Below, one piece after another: positions 29,111 to 37,528 of a stretch of 64,000 nucleotides of DNA. Origin of the DNA: Burkholderia sp. PAMC 26561. Its GTDB lineage: Bacteria; Pseudomonadota; Gammaproteobacteria; Burkholderiales; Burkholderiaceae. Position 1 is the stretch's first letter; each line of letters opens with the position of its first letter. The translations under genes were made by a program, and so were the position numbers. The notes below the pieces were generated by a model, which made no database searches, had not been told where the DNA came from, and saw nothing but the letters and a program-made list of their open reading frames with translations. The stretch is taken from NCBI RefSeq assembly GCF_001557535.2, contig NZ_CP014306.1, positions 248,001-312,000 on the forward strand. The letters are read 5' to 3'.

Positions 29111-29142
29111 AGAACACCAAAAGCACAGCGCGAGCAAACCCC

Positions 29143-30081
29143 TCAGGCCAGCCAAACCGCAATGCTCAGCATGAGCAACAACAACATCCACAAGATCACA
29201 GCGCGCCAAACAAGCCCAACTGCAGACTGAAGCGTCCGTGGCGTGCAATCATCGCCCACTGGCAGCGGACTGGCATCACCAACAGCCAACGCCTCCACGC
29301 TGAGTGGTTCGGCCAGAGGCCCGGCCAGCCGCGCTCCCAGCGCCCCGCTCCCGGCGGCGAGCAAAACACCCTCATTGGCATCGGGCCACTGCTTGGCGTG
29401 ATTGCGCCACGCATAAATGGCGTCCTCGAAATTCCCCACAATAGCGAACCCCAAAGCCGTCAACCGCGCAGGCACCCAATCGATAAAGAAAAACGCCCGC
29501 TGCGCAAACGTAGAAAACGCCGGCGTGCGTTCATCCGTCGGCCGGACCCACGACCTCGCCAGATATTCAGCGATCCGATAAAACACCGCACCCGCCGGCC
29601 CGATAGGAATCAGAAACCAGAAGAACACGCCGAACACGTGCCGGTGCGACGCCACTACGGCATGAACCAGCGTATGCCGGACGATCTCGCTCACGGGCAT
29701 ATCGAGTGTATCGATACCGGTCCACTCGTTGAGAATTTCGCGGGCGCGCGGAACATCGTCGTTGTTCAACGCGAGATGGATATCGGTGAAATAGTGGCTG
29801 AACTGCCGGAACCCGAGCGTGAAATACACGATCACCACGTTCCAGAGGAACGCGAGCGCGAAGTTGATGTGATAAAGGACGTAATAGACCAGCCCGACGG
29901 CCAACGTCCACGGCACTACGACAATCAGCCACGCGAGCACGCCATGCCGCGGCTTGCCGGCATCGAAGCCATGAGCCGCGGATTCCGCATGGTACTGAAG
30001 CAACGCCGATATGGGATTCTGCGGCGAAAGCGCGCGCAACTGCTCAATGATAAGAGCCAGCAATACAGAGAAAAAAGTCAT
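29143..30081 (-). CDS. CobD/CbiB (AmpE-like) family membrane protein
   Basis: This 312-residue inner-membrane protein has hydrophobic segments around residues 50-90, 155-175 and 290-312. It starts MTFFSVLLALIIEQLRALSP. Similar Burkholderiales proteins are annotated CobD/CbiB family, related to AmpE. FRQFSHYFTDIHLALNNDDV and the following REILNEWTG match that family. Cobalamin synthesis is doubtful because no cob genes are nearby. It precedes the CoA pyrophosphatase gene in the opposite orientation to rsgA; both membrane half and loops look intact. Confidence 0.75.
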   Translation of the reverse strand: MTFFSVLLALIIEQLRALSPQNPISALLQYHAESAAHGFDAGKPRHGVLAWLIVVVPWTLAVGLVYYVLYHINFALAFLWNVVIVYFTLGFRQFSHYFTDIHLALNNDDVPRAREILNEWTGIDTLDMPVSEIVRHTLVHAVVASHRHVFGVFFWFLIPIGPAGAVFYRIAEYLARSWVRPTDERTPAFSTFAQRAFFFIDWVPARLTALGFAIVGNFEDAIYAWRNHAKQWPDANEGVLLAAGSGALGARLAGPLAEPLSVEALAVGDASPLPVGDDCTPRTLQSAVGLVWRAVILWMLLLLMLSIAVWLA

Positions 30082-30195
30082 GCGATGCGCCGGGACATTC
30101 GAGTTTTACGAATTTCGTGTAAAGATATCACAGCGCCGATGCAGCCAGAGGGACACATCGGCTGAAGCGCTATTCGGGTGCCGACACATTACGCG

Positions 30196-30897
30196 TCACG
30201 CGGCGAGGAAGCGATAGAAATTACGTAACATACCCGCCGTTGCACCCCAGATGAAATACGGAGCCGCATTCTCGGCGGGTGTGAACGGCATCGCAAAAAA
30301 ACGACGTTCGCCGCCTTCCCATCGAAACACGCGGACTTGATGATTGGCTGGGTTCATGAGGAACGCGAGCGGGACTTCGAAGATATCGGCGACTTCGAGT
30401 GTATCGGCGTGAAGTTCGATCGGCGGATGGACCAATGCGACGACCGGCGTGACGCGGAATCCGGTACCGGTCAGATAGTCGGGCAGCTCGCCCAGCACTT
30501 CCACATGCACGGCCTCGAGCCCCACTTCCTCTTGCGCTTCGCGAAGCGCGGTCGCGGCGGCATCGGCGTCTTCGGGTTCCTGGCGTCCGCCCGGGAAGCT
30601 GATTTGCCCGGCATGGTTCGTCAGGTGATCGGCACGCTGCGTGAGCAGCACGGTCAGGCCGCCTTCGCGCACGACAAGCGCAATGAGCACCGACGCCACC
30701 CTCGGATCGCCCCCGAGCGCCTTGACCTTGTCATCGCGTGCGTCCGGCGTCCAGTCGAGCGTCTGTGAAAACCTCGCACGCATGCCGTCGGGCGTCAGCA
30801 CGTCTTCACGCACGCGAGGCAAGTCCGAGCTGGTCGATTCGATCGGCAGGATTTCGGGCTCGAGAATGCGGGGAGTCGACGGCTTGGGGGCGGACAC
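30196..30897 (-). CDS. CoA pyrophosphatase, NUDIX family
   Basis: This NUDIX hydrolase should cleave CoA or acyl-CoA to phosphopantetheine and 3',5'-ADP. The family-specific LLTQRADHLTNHAGQISFPGG runs into the NUDIX box (GRQEPEDADAAATALREAQE, then EVGLE). I set the start at a GTG at 30897 (233 aa). The ATG-less frame upstream crosses the rplS terminator (30978-31003), so longer starts are unlikely, but an internal ATG about 40 codons downstream cannot be excluded. No strong ribosome binding site is visible. Confidence 0.88.
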   Translation of the reverse strand: MSAPKPSTPRILEPEILPIESTSSDLPRVREDVLTPDGMRARFSQTLDWTPDARDDKVKALGGDPRVASVLIALVVREGGLTVLLTQRADHLTNHAGQISFPGGRQEPEDADAAATALREAQEEVGLEAVHVEVLGELPDYLTGTGFRVTPVVALVHPPIELHADTLEVADIFEVPLAFLMNPANHQVRVFRWEGGERRFFAMPFTPAENAAPYFIWGATAGMLRNFYRFLAA

Positions 30898-30977
30898 GTG
30901 GGACTTGGCTTCTTGATTGGTTTTGATTTCAGGCGCCGTGAACGATGACGCAAGACATGATTTGACCACACCAAAGA

Positions 30978-31003
30978 AAAAAGCACCCGCGAGGGTGCTT
31001 TTT
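30978..31003 (-). terminator. rho-independent terminator of the rpsP-rimM-trmD-rplS operon
   Basis: An 11-bp stem (AAAAAGCACCC at 30978-30988, GGGTGCTTTTT at 30993-31003, loop GCGA) with a minus-strand T-tract lies 25 bp after the rplS stop. Confidence 0.92.
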
Positions 31004-31027
31004 CCGGTGCAGCGGTCAGCGCAACAC

Positions 31028-31414
31028 TTACGCCTTGGCAGCAGAACGGTCTTTCGACACGAGCTTTTCCTTGATCCGAGCCGACTTGCCCGAACGTTCG
31101 CGCAGGTAGTACAGCTTTGCACGACGCACATCACCGCGACGCTTCACGACGATGCTAGCGAGCAGCGGCGAGTAGGTCTGGAACGTACGCTCGACGCCTT
31201 CGCCCGACGATATCTTGCGGACGATGAAATTCGAGTTCAAACCACGGTTGCGCTTCGAGATCACGACGCCTTCGTAAGCCTGGACACGCTTGCGCGTACC
31301 TTCAACCACGTTGACGCTGACGATCACCGTATCGCCGGGGGCGAATTCGGGAATCGACTTCTCGCCGAGTGCGCGCGCGATTTCTTCTTTTTCGAGTTGC
31401 TCAATCAGATTCAT
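31028..31414 (-). CDS. rplS: 50S ribosomal protein L19
   Basis: This 128-residue L19 lies at the 30S-50S interface. [20 protein letters not shown] and [20 protein letters not shown] are the conserved core, and the [19 protein letters not shown] tail is typical. It is the last gene of rpsP-rimM-trmD-rplS, 135 bp after trmD, and is followed by a strong terminator. Confidence 0.98.
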   Translation of the reverse strand: MNLIEQLEKEEIARALGEKSIPEFAPGDTVIVSVNVVEGTRKRVQAYEGVVISKRNRGLNSNFIVRKISSGEGVERTFQTYSPLLASIVVKRRGDVRRAKLYYLRERSGKSARIKEKLVSKDRSAAKA

Positions 31415-31549
31415 TACTGACTCCTGGAGCCATCTTGCCGGAGTTGTTTGCCATGTTGGTGGCCCCGGTAGAGGATGGGTTCACATCTGGCGCCGGCTTG
31501 ATTCAAGCATGGCGCCGCCCTTTGTCCCGCTTCGAACCTGGCTGAAAGC

Positions 31550-32320
31550 CTACTGCGCCTTCGACCCTTCCTTGGCGAGACTTGCAAGCCATGCCTCGTC
31601 GGCACGGCTCAACATCTTATTCCTGCGCGCCTTGTCGATCAGATCAGGCCGCTTTTCCTGCGTATTCTTCAGCGATTCACGCCGGCGCCATGCTTCGATT
31701 TCCTTGTGATGGCCGCCAAGCAGCACATCCGGAACCCGCACACCGCCGTATTCTTCCGGGCGCGTGTAGTGCGGACAATCGAGCAGCACATCGACAAAAC
31801 TGTCCTGCACCGCCGACTGCGAGTCGTTCAGCACGCCGGGCAACTGACGCACGACGGCGTCCATGAGCGCCATGGCCGGCAGTTCACCGCCGGACAAAAC
31901 GAAGTCGCCAAGACTGATTTCTTCGTCCACCACACGATCGATCAAACGCTGGTCGATCGCTTCATAACGGCCGCACAGCACGATCATCCCGGGCTCCTGA
32001 GCGATTTGCATCACACGCTCATGGTCCAGCGTCTTGCCTTGCGGCGACATCATCACCACACGCGTGCCGCTGATACCCTGCTCTGCCTGCGCCGCTTTCG
32101 CAGCCGATATTGCGTCTTCCAGGGGGCGCGCCAGCATCACCATGCCCGGGCCGCCGCCATAAGGACGATCGTCGATGGTCCGGTAATTGTCCGTGGTGAA
32201 ATCGCGAGGATTCCACGTGCGCAGACCGAACCGTTCCTGCTTCACTGCCCGGCTGGTAATGCCCCAGTCGGTCAGCGCGCGAAACATCTCGGGAAAGAGC
32301 GTCACGACGTCAAACTGCAT
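31550..32320 (-). CDS. trmD: tRNA (guanine-N1-)-methyltransferase
   Basis: This 256-residue SPOUT methyltransferase makes m1G37 in tRNAs with G36, preventing +1 frameshifts. [20 protein letters not shown] is the family start. [38 protein letters not shown] and [20 protein letters not shown] form the trefoil-knot SAM site. It is in the rpsP operon between rimM (33 bp away) and rplS. Confidence 0.98.
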   Translation of the reverse strand: MQFDVVTLFPEMFRALTDWGITSRAVKQERFGLRTWNPRDFTTDNYRTIDDRPYGGGPGMVMLARPLEDAISAAKAAQAEQGISGTRVVMMSPQGKTLDHERVMQIAQEPGMIVLCGRYEAIDQRLIDRVVDEEISLGDFVLSGGELPAMALMDAVVRQLPGVLNDSQSAVQDSFVDVLLDCPHYTRPEEYGGVRVPDVLLGGHHKEIEAWRRRESLKNTQEKRPDLIDKARRNKMLSRADEAWLASLAKEGSKAQ

Positions 32321-32353
32321 CGCCCTCTCCTTGTGATCGGTGATTCCGATAAA

Positions 32354-33061
32354 TCAATAGTCGACATCCCAATCGACGACAATCTTTCGCGCCGCCTGGT
32401 CCACTGTCTTGACAAACACGCCTACGAACGGGATGAGCCGCTCGCCGGTAATGGGCGAGCCGTCCTTGCCCGTAGTCGGAAATTCCACGCGCATGATGGA
32501 ATGCGCGCCATTGTCGATCATGCCCGCAACCTGGCCGAGGGCCACGTTCGCTTCATTCACGACATCCAGGCCGATCAGATCGACCCAGTAGAATTCGTCT
32601 TCGCCAGAGAGCTTCGGGAAGTCGCTGCGCAACACATGGATAGTGTGGCCGCGCAACGCATACGCTGTATCGCGATCGTCGCAGCCGGCAAAATGCGCGA
32701 CAACCGTGTCGCTATGCACTTTCGACTGCAGGCAACGAACCGACTTGCGCTCATTCCCCTTGACTAGCCACCAGCGCTTTGCAGCAAGCATTGCGTCGCC
32801 GCCGTGCCCTGCATGCGCGTGCGGCGCAATCTTGACCCAGCCCTTGAGGCCGTAAGCATCAACGATGGCGCCGACTTCGATTGCGTCGTCGGGCAATGCT
32901 TCGACGGCCTCGATTGAACCCGAGTCGTCCAAAGCGTCGATAGCCACGCGACGCGCTGCCGGCTTGCGGACAAATGCGCCAAACGTGGCATCGTTCTGCT
33001 CAGGCTTCTCGCCACGTGCGGCTTTCAAACCTGAGTCTGAAGCAGAATCACGCGTCGACAT
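32354..33061 (-). CDS. rimM: 16S rRNA processing protein RimM with N-terminal extension
   Basis: This 235-residue protein assists 30S head assembly by binding S19. The RimM domain starts near residue 60 ([21 protein letters not shown]). The PRC-barrel part contains [12 protein letters not shown] and ends in [20 protein letters not shown]. The first 60 residues (polar, low complexity) have no counterpart in the E. coli protein, which is about 180 residues. The ATG at 33061 has GGGAG 9 nt upstream and is preferred over a start at 33091. It is cotranscribed with rpsP and trmD. Confidence 0.96.
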   Translation of the reverse strand: MSTRDSASDSGLKAARGEKPEQNDATFGAFVRKPAARRVAIDALDDSGSIEAVEALPDDAIEVGAIVDAYGLKGWVKIAPHAHAGHGGDAMLAAKRWWLVKGNERKSVRCLQSKVHSDTVVAHFAGCDDRDTAYALRGHTIHVLRSDFPKLSGEDEFYWVDLIGLDVVNEANVALGQVAGMIDNGAHSIMRVEFPTTGKDGSPITGERLIPFVGVFVKTVDQAARKIVVDWDVDY

Positions 33062-33140
33062 AAGCCAGTCTCCCGCAAACATCGGCAGCAAAAATCGGCC
33101 GGATCACTTGGACCCGAGCGATTGACTGCAGCAACCGCAC

Positions 33141-33395
33141 TTAAGCAGCCGGCTGAGCTTGTTGCGATTGCTTGACCAGACGGGCAACCGTCGGCGACAG
33201 TTGCGCGCCGTTGTCTTGCCAGTACGTCAGGCGGTCCTGAGCGATGCGCAGCGCTTCGCCTTTAGTCGCGACGGGGTTGTAAAAACCCACGCGTTCGATG
33301 AAGCGGCCATCACGGCGGCTACGCGAATCGGTTGCAACGATGTTGTAAAACGGGCGCTTCTTGGAGCCGCCACGAGCCAAGCGGATGATAACCAT
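33141..33395 (-). CDS. rpsP: 30S ribosomal protein S16
   Basis: This 84-residue S16 starts [20 protein letters not shown] and continues with [20 protein letters not shown], both diagnostic. It is first in the rpsP-rimM-trmD-rplS operon, with a strong promoter 46-74 bp upstream. Confidence 0.98.
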   Translation of the reverse strand: MVIIRLARGGSKKRPFYNIVATDSRSRRDGRFIERVGFYNPVATKGEALRIAQDRLTYWQDNGAQLSPTVARLVKQSQQAQPAA

Positions 33396-33440
33396 GCTGA
33401 AATCCTTGAAAACCGGGGTTCGGAACTACCAAAACACGCG

Positions 33441-33469
33441 ATTATAGCGGCAAAACGATGCCTTAACAA
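33441..33469 (-). promoter_or_regulatory. sigma-70 promoter of the rpsP operon
   Basis: On the minus strand TTGTTA (33469-33464), a 17-bp spacer and a perfect TATAAT (33446-33441) precede rpsP. The remainder of the 33396-33757 gap shows no gene and no recognised element. Confidence 0.85.
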
Positions 33470-33757
33470 ACACTTGCATCGATTAATCGAGATGAGAAGG
33501 GCTGCTTTGCGTGGTCTTTGACGTACAGCCAATAGTCGCAAAGCACCGTGCGCCGGGCTTTTCGGGAGTTCCACGCAGGCTTTAGGAAGACAGATAACGG
33601 TTTCGAGCAGGAAGCGTTTTTCGGCGCGTGGTCGCGAATCGGCGAGCGCCTGCTTGGACCCGCGGCTGCGGCGTAGAATGCCGCTTCAGAGCGAACGTTT
33701 CGTGTCTCGTGTCTCCCCGCCCTTACCTGCCTTCAACGCCTCTCTTTCAGCTTCCCG

Positions 33758-34252
33758 ATGAACAACCCGTCGTCCACTGTAACGCATCCTTCCAATCCGG
33801 CGCCAAACGGACGCTTCCGTTCGAAAACGCTGACCGCCGCGCTTGCCTTCTTTCTTGGCAGCATTGGCGCACATCGCTTTTATTTGTACGGTTTGCGCGA
33901 CAAATTCGGCTGGGCGCATATTGTCGGCCTTCTGCTCGGCCTCGTGGGTTACATGCTGCTCGCCGCGACCGAACGCGCGTCGGTACTCGGCTGGGTGCTC
34001 GTCGTGCCCGGCGCGGTTTCGCTGCTGTCAGCGTTTCTGTCGGCGATTGTCTATGGCTTGCGGCCGGATGAAAAATGGGACGCCCAGTTCAATTCGCAGA
34101 CCGGACAACACAGCGACTCAGGTTGGACCGTGATCTTCGTCGTGATCTTCTCCCTGCTATTTGGCGCGTTCATATTGATGGCCGGTCTCGCGCTTACCTT
34201 CCAGACGTACTTTGAAGGCCAGGTTCAGGCGGCGAAAGAGCTGTCGCAGTAA
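33758..34252 (+). CDS. TM2 domain membrane protein
   Basis: This 164-residue protein has a TM2 domain: KTLTAALAFFLGSIGAHRFY followed by a second helix near HIVGLLLGLVGYMLLAA. Two further hydrophobic segments (about residues 75-100 and 125-150) suggest four membrane passes. SLGSIGAHRFYLY-type motifs define the family, whose function is poorly known. It is transcribed alone and converges on the radical SAM gene. Confidence 0.85.
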   Translation: MNNPSSTVTHPSNPAPNGRFRSKTLTAALAFFLGSIGAHRFYLYGLRDKFGWAHIVGLLLGLVGYMLLAATERASVLGWVLVVPGAVSLLSAFLSAIVYGLRPDEKWDAQFNSQTGQHSDSGWTVIFVVIFSLLFGAFILMAGLALTFQTYFEGQVQAAKELSQ

Positions 34253-34295
34253 TTTGCCTAACGGGGTCGTGAAGGGTTCGCGAATCCGGTCCCAG

Positions 34296-35432
34296 CTAGA
34301 ACAGCTTCATCTGCGGACTTTCCACGACGCGCTGCTTCGGCGCGCTCTCGCCGCGCCGGAACGCCGACATGTCCAGAATGCCGCGATGCCGCTGGTTCAG
34401 CCCAAGCCGTCGCGCGGCATGGTCAAAACGCTGCTTGAGCATGTCGGCCCATAGTCCTTCGCCTTTCATACGCTTCGCGAAATCCGAATCGTAGTCCTTG
34501 CCGCCGCGCATATCGCGCACACGGCCCATCACGCGCTCTGCCCGATCGGGGAAATGCGCCGCCAGCCAATCCTTGAACAACGGCGCGACCTCCCACGGCA
34601 GCCTCAAGACAATATAGCTCGCGCTCCTTGCACCGGCTTCGGCGCAGGCTTCCAGCACGCGTTCCATATCGGGTTCGGTGACGAAGGGAATCATGGGCGC
34701 GACGCTGACGCCGACCGGGATGCCCGCTTCGGCAAGTGTGCGGATGGTCCGCAACCGTCTGGCCGGCGTTGCCGCGCGAGGTTCGAGCGTGCGGGCAATG
34801 TCGGCGTCGAGTGTGGTGATGGTCACCGCCACCATCACCTGCCCTTTCTGCGCCATGGGAGCCAGCAGGTCGATATCCCGCTCGACCAGCGAAGACTTCG
34901 TGATCGCCGCGAACGGATGCCCCCGCTCGCTGAGGATTTCAATGACGCGCCTCGTGATCCGCAAGTTCCGCTCGACGGGCTGATACGCGTCCGTATTGAC
35001 GCCGAGCGCTATGGGCTCGGGTTGGTAGGACGGCTTGTCCAGTTCGTGCTCGAGCAACTCCCCGGCGTTGATCTTCGCGTAAATGCGGCTTTCGAAATCG
35101 AGTCCCGGCGACAATCCCAGATAACTGTGCGTCGGCCGGGCGAAGCAATAGATACATCCATGCTCACACCCACGATAAGGATTCAGCGATACCCCAAACG
35201 GGATATCAGGCGACGAGTTGCGTGTGAGGATGCTCTTCGCACGCTCCTCGAACACTTGAGTGCGCAGCGCCGGTGCGCCTTCTGCCTCGCCGTCCTGATC
35301 CGTATGCGTCCAGCCGTCGTCGACCCGCTCGCGCTCGTCCTTCTCGTAGCGTCCCTGAAGGTTCGTGACCGCGCCTCGGCCTTTGAGCGGCGCGGGCGGA
35401 GCAACGGGATATTCAGAGTCATGCAGAACCAT
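34296..35432 (-). CDS. PA0069-family radical SAM protein (SPL-like)
   Basis: This 378-residue enzyme has the radical SAM cluster motif GCEHGCIYCFARPTHSYLGL (CxxxCxxC near residue 90). The family is related to spore photoproduct lyase, which repairs DNA photoproducts, but its own reaction is not established. Further conserved blocks are ALGVNTDAYQPVERN and VAVTITTLDADIARTLEPRA. The C-terminal tail after about residue 345 is variable. A consensus LexA box lies 28-43 bp before the ATG, pointing to DNA-damage induction. It is monocistronic; the Lrp gene upstream ends 40 bp beyond the box. Confidence 0.88.
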   Translation of the reverse strand: MVLHDSEYPVAPPAPLKGRGAVTNLQGRYEKDERERVDDGWTHTDQDGEAEGAPALRTQVFEERAKSILTRNSSPDIPFGVSLNPYRGCEHGCIYCFARPTHSYLGLSPGLDFESRIYAKINAGELLEHELDKPSYQPEPIALGVNTDAYQPVERNLRITRRVIEILSERGHPFAAITKSSLVERDIDLLAPMAQKGQVMVAVTITTLDADIARTLEPRAATPARRLRTIRTLAEAGIPVGVSVAPMIPFVTEPDMERVLEACAEAGARSASYIVLRLPWEVAPLFKDWLAAHFPDRAERVMGRVRDMRGGKDYDSDFAKRMKGEGLWADMLKQRFDHAARRLGLNQRHRGILDMSAFRRGESAPKQRVVESPQMKLF

Positions 35433-35459
35433 GATCGAAGCTTGGAAAAGAGCAAAACA

Positions 35460-35475
35460 CTGTATGAATATACAG
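35460..35475. promoter_or_regulatory. consensus LexA (SOS) box
   Basis: CTGTATGAATATACAG has both half-sites CTGT and ACAG intact with N8 spacing and an AT-rich core. It is placed 28 bp before the start of the radical SAM gene, so LexA binding should block its promoter. Confidence 0.85.
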
Positions 35476-35513
35476 TAAATCTGGTCTTTCGCAAGCGGCC
35501 TCAGGTGGAGGGA

Positions 35514-36002
35514 TCAGTCCGCTACGGCAATGGCAAGACTCTCCTTGATCTCCTCCATGACTACATAGCTTTTGGATTGCACGGCCCCGGGAAGCTGCAG
35601 CAGGATATCGCCAAGCAGTTTCCGGTAATCGGCCATTTCGCCAATACGCGCCTTGATCAGGTAGTCGAAATCGCCGGAAACGAGGTGGCATTCCAGAACC
35701 TCGGGAATGCGCTGCACCTCGCGTCGAAACTGCTCGAACATGTTGCCGCTTTTGTGATCGAGCGTGATTTCAACGAACACGAGCAGCGACGCCCCCAACT
35801 GATGCGGGTTCACACGGGCGTAATAGCCGGAAATGACGTCGTCCCGCTCCATGCGTTTTACGCGCTCGATACACGGCGTTACCGACAGCCCGACCTGCTC
35901 CGCGAGTTCCTTCATCGCGATGCGGCCATCCTGTTGAAGGATCCGCAGAATCCGCCGATCGATCTTATCCAGCTCCCGCACCAAATTTCGTTGAGTTCTC
36001 AT
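35514..36002 (-). CDS. Lrp/AsnC family regulator, probable DadR
   Basis: This 162-residue Lrp-type protein has an N-terminal helix-turn-helix (LDKIDRRILRILQQDGRIAM then KELAEQVGLSVTPCIERVKR) and a C-terminal RAM ligand domain (LECHLVSGDFDYLIKARI). The start at 36002 is an ATG in the expected position; the longer frame is not favoured. It is divergent from dadA, so by analogy with DadR it probably activates D-/L-alanine catabolism in response to alanine. The 150-bp AT-rich region between them would hold its sites. Confidence 0.9.
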   Translation of the reverse strand: MRTQRNLVRELDKIDRRILRILQQDGRIAMKELAEQVGLSVTPCIERVKRMERDDVISGYYARVNPHQLGASLLVFVEITLDHKSGNMFEQFRREVQRIPEVLECHLVSGDFDYLIKARIGEMADYRKLLGDILLQLPGAVQSKSYVVMEEIKESLAIAVAD

Positions 36003-36152
36003 TCGATTCAACCAAAAAGTAAGCAAATACAATAACAAAAACTACTGCTCTCTCAATACTATAGTCGATACCACTATGTAACCCGCTACTCAAACGGCTT
36101 CATGAAAAACGAAGCAATGACCGGCGGAATGTCACTTTGCACGGAGCAAGAC

Positions 36153-37445
36153 ATGCAAGTCGTAATCTTGGGAAGCGGTGTTGTCGGAGTGACGAGCGCC
36201 TACTATCTGGCCCGTGCGGGGCACGACGTGACGGTCATCGACCGTGAAGCCGGGCCGGCGCTCGAAACGAGTTTTGCAAACGCAGGGCAGATCTCGCCAG
36301 GCTATGCATCGCCATGGGCGGCTCCCGGCGTGCCGCTCAAAGCGGTGAAGTGGATGTTCGAGAAACACGCGCCGCTCGCCATTCGTCTGGACGGGACATC
36401 GTTTCAGTTGAAGTGGATGTGGCAGATGCTGCAGAACTGCACGCAGGACCGCTATTCGGTCAACAAGGGCCGCATGGTTCGCCTGGCTGAGTACAGCCGC
36501 GATTGTCTGCAGGCGCTGCGTGCGGACACGGGCATTCAATATGAAGGCCGGACCGGCGGCACGCTGCAACTGTTCCGCACGCAGCAGCAACTGGACGGCG
36601 CGGCGAAGGACATCGCCGTGTTGCGCGACGCGAACGTGCCCTTCGAACTGCTCATGCCTGCCGACCTGCATAAGGCGGAGCCGGCGCTCGCGGCGGTATC
36701 GCAGAAACTGACGGGCGGTTTGCGCCTGCCGAACGACGAAACCGGCGACTGTCAGAAATTTACCACGCGTCTTGCCGCCATGGCCGAACAGCTCGGCGTG
36801 AAATTTCGCTACAACACGCCTATAGATGCCCTCGCAATCAGCGGCGGCCGTATCGCCGGCGTGCAGTGCGGCGGCGAGATGATCCGCGGCGATTCTTACG
36901 TGGTCGCGCTCGGTTCATACTCCACCAAGCTGCTCGGCGACCTCGTCAAGATTCCGGTTTATCCGCTGAAGGGCTATTCACTGACGGCGCCTGTCGTCAA
37001 TGAAAGCGCCGCGCCGGTTTCCACCGTGCTCGACGAAACCTACAAGATCGCGATCACCCGTTTCGATGACCGGATCCGTGTTGGCGGCATGGCGGAAATT
37101 GTCGGCTTCGATCAATCCCTTCGCCAGGCGCGCCGCGAAACGCTCGAAATGTGCGTGAACGACTTGTTCCCCGGCGGCGGCGATACGGCGAAGGCATCGT
37201 TCTGGACCGGCTTGCGCCCCATGACCCCGGACGGCACGCCGATCGTTGGCCGTACGCCGATCGCGAATCTGTACTTGAACACGGGACACGGCACGCTCGG
37301 CTGGACCATGTCGTGCGGCTCCGGCCAATTGCTGGCGGACCTGATGTCGGGCAAGCAGCCGGCGATCCAGTCGGACGATTTGTCGGTGCATCGTTATTTG
37401 GGCGAAGCGCGTGCGAGCGGCAGGCCTGCGTACGCAAGGGCATGA
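36153..37445 (+). CDS. dadA: D-amino acid dehydrogenase
   Basis: This 430-residue membrane-associated flavoenzyme oxidises D-amino acids, mainly D-alanine, to keto acids. The FAD dinucleotide fold is [20 protein letters not shown] at the N-terminus. [20 protein letters not shown] and the C-terminal [20 protein letters not shown] are DadA hallmarks. The ATG at 36153 has GGAG 8 nt upstream. It is regulated by the divergent Lrp-type gene, by inference. An alanine racemase (dadX) is not in the window. Confidence 0.95.
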   Translation: MQVVILGSGVVGVTSAYYLARAGHDVTVIDREAGPALETSFANAGQISPGYASPWAAPGVPLKAVKWMFEKHAPLAIRLDGTSFQLKWMWQMLQNCTQDRYSVNKGRMVRLAEYSRDCLQALRADTGIQYEGRTGGTLQLFRTQQQLDGAAKDIAVLRDANVPFELLMPADLHKAEPALAAVSQKLTGGLRLPNDETGDCQKFTTRLAAMAEQLGVKFRYNTPIDALAISGGRIAGVQCGGEMIRGDSYVVALGSYSTKLLGDLVKIPVYPLKGYSLTAPVVNESAAPVSTVLDETYKIAITRFDDRIRVGGMAEIVGFDQSLRQARRETLEMCVNDLFPGGGDTAKASFWTGLRPMTPDGTPIVGRTPIANLYLNTGHGTLGWTMSCGSGQLLADLMSGKQPAIQSDDLSVHRYLGEARASGRPAYARA

Positions 37446-37469
37446 CCTGAAAACAAAGTATAGAAACGT

Positions 37470-37502
37470 AAAAGGCCGTCCCCGCGAAGGGACGGCCTTT
37501 TC
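37470..37502. terminator. bidirectional terminator between dadA and acyl-CoA dehydrogenase
   Basis: An AAAAGGCCGTCCC / GGGACGGCCTTTT stem with a short CGCGAA loop lies between convergent genes and has A/T tracts on both flanks. Confidence 0.88.
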
Positions 37503-37528
37503 ATTTGCGTTGCGCCGAACGAAGCAAA

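Noticed and set aside
29143..30081. Cobalamin synthesis function for the CobD/CbiB-like protein
   Set aside because: No cob genes nearby, and the family name covers AmpE-like proteins of unknown role.
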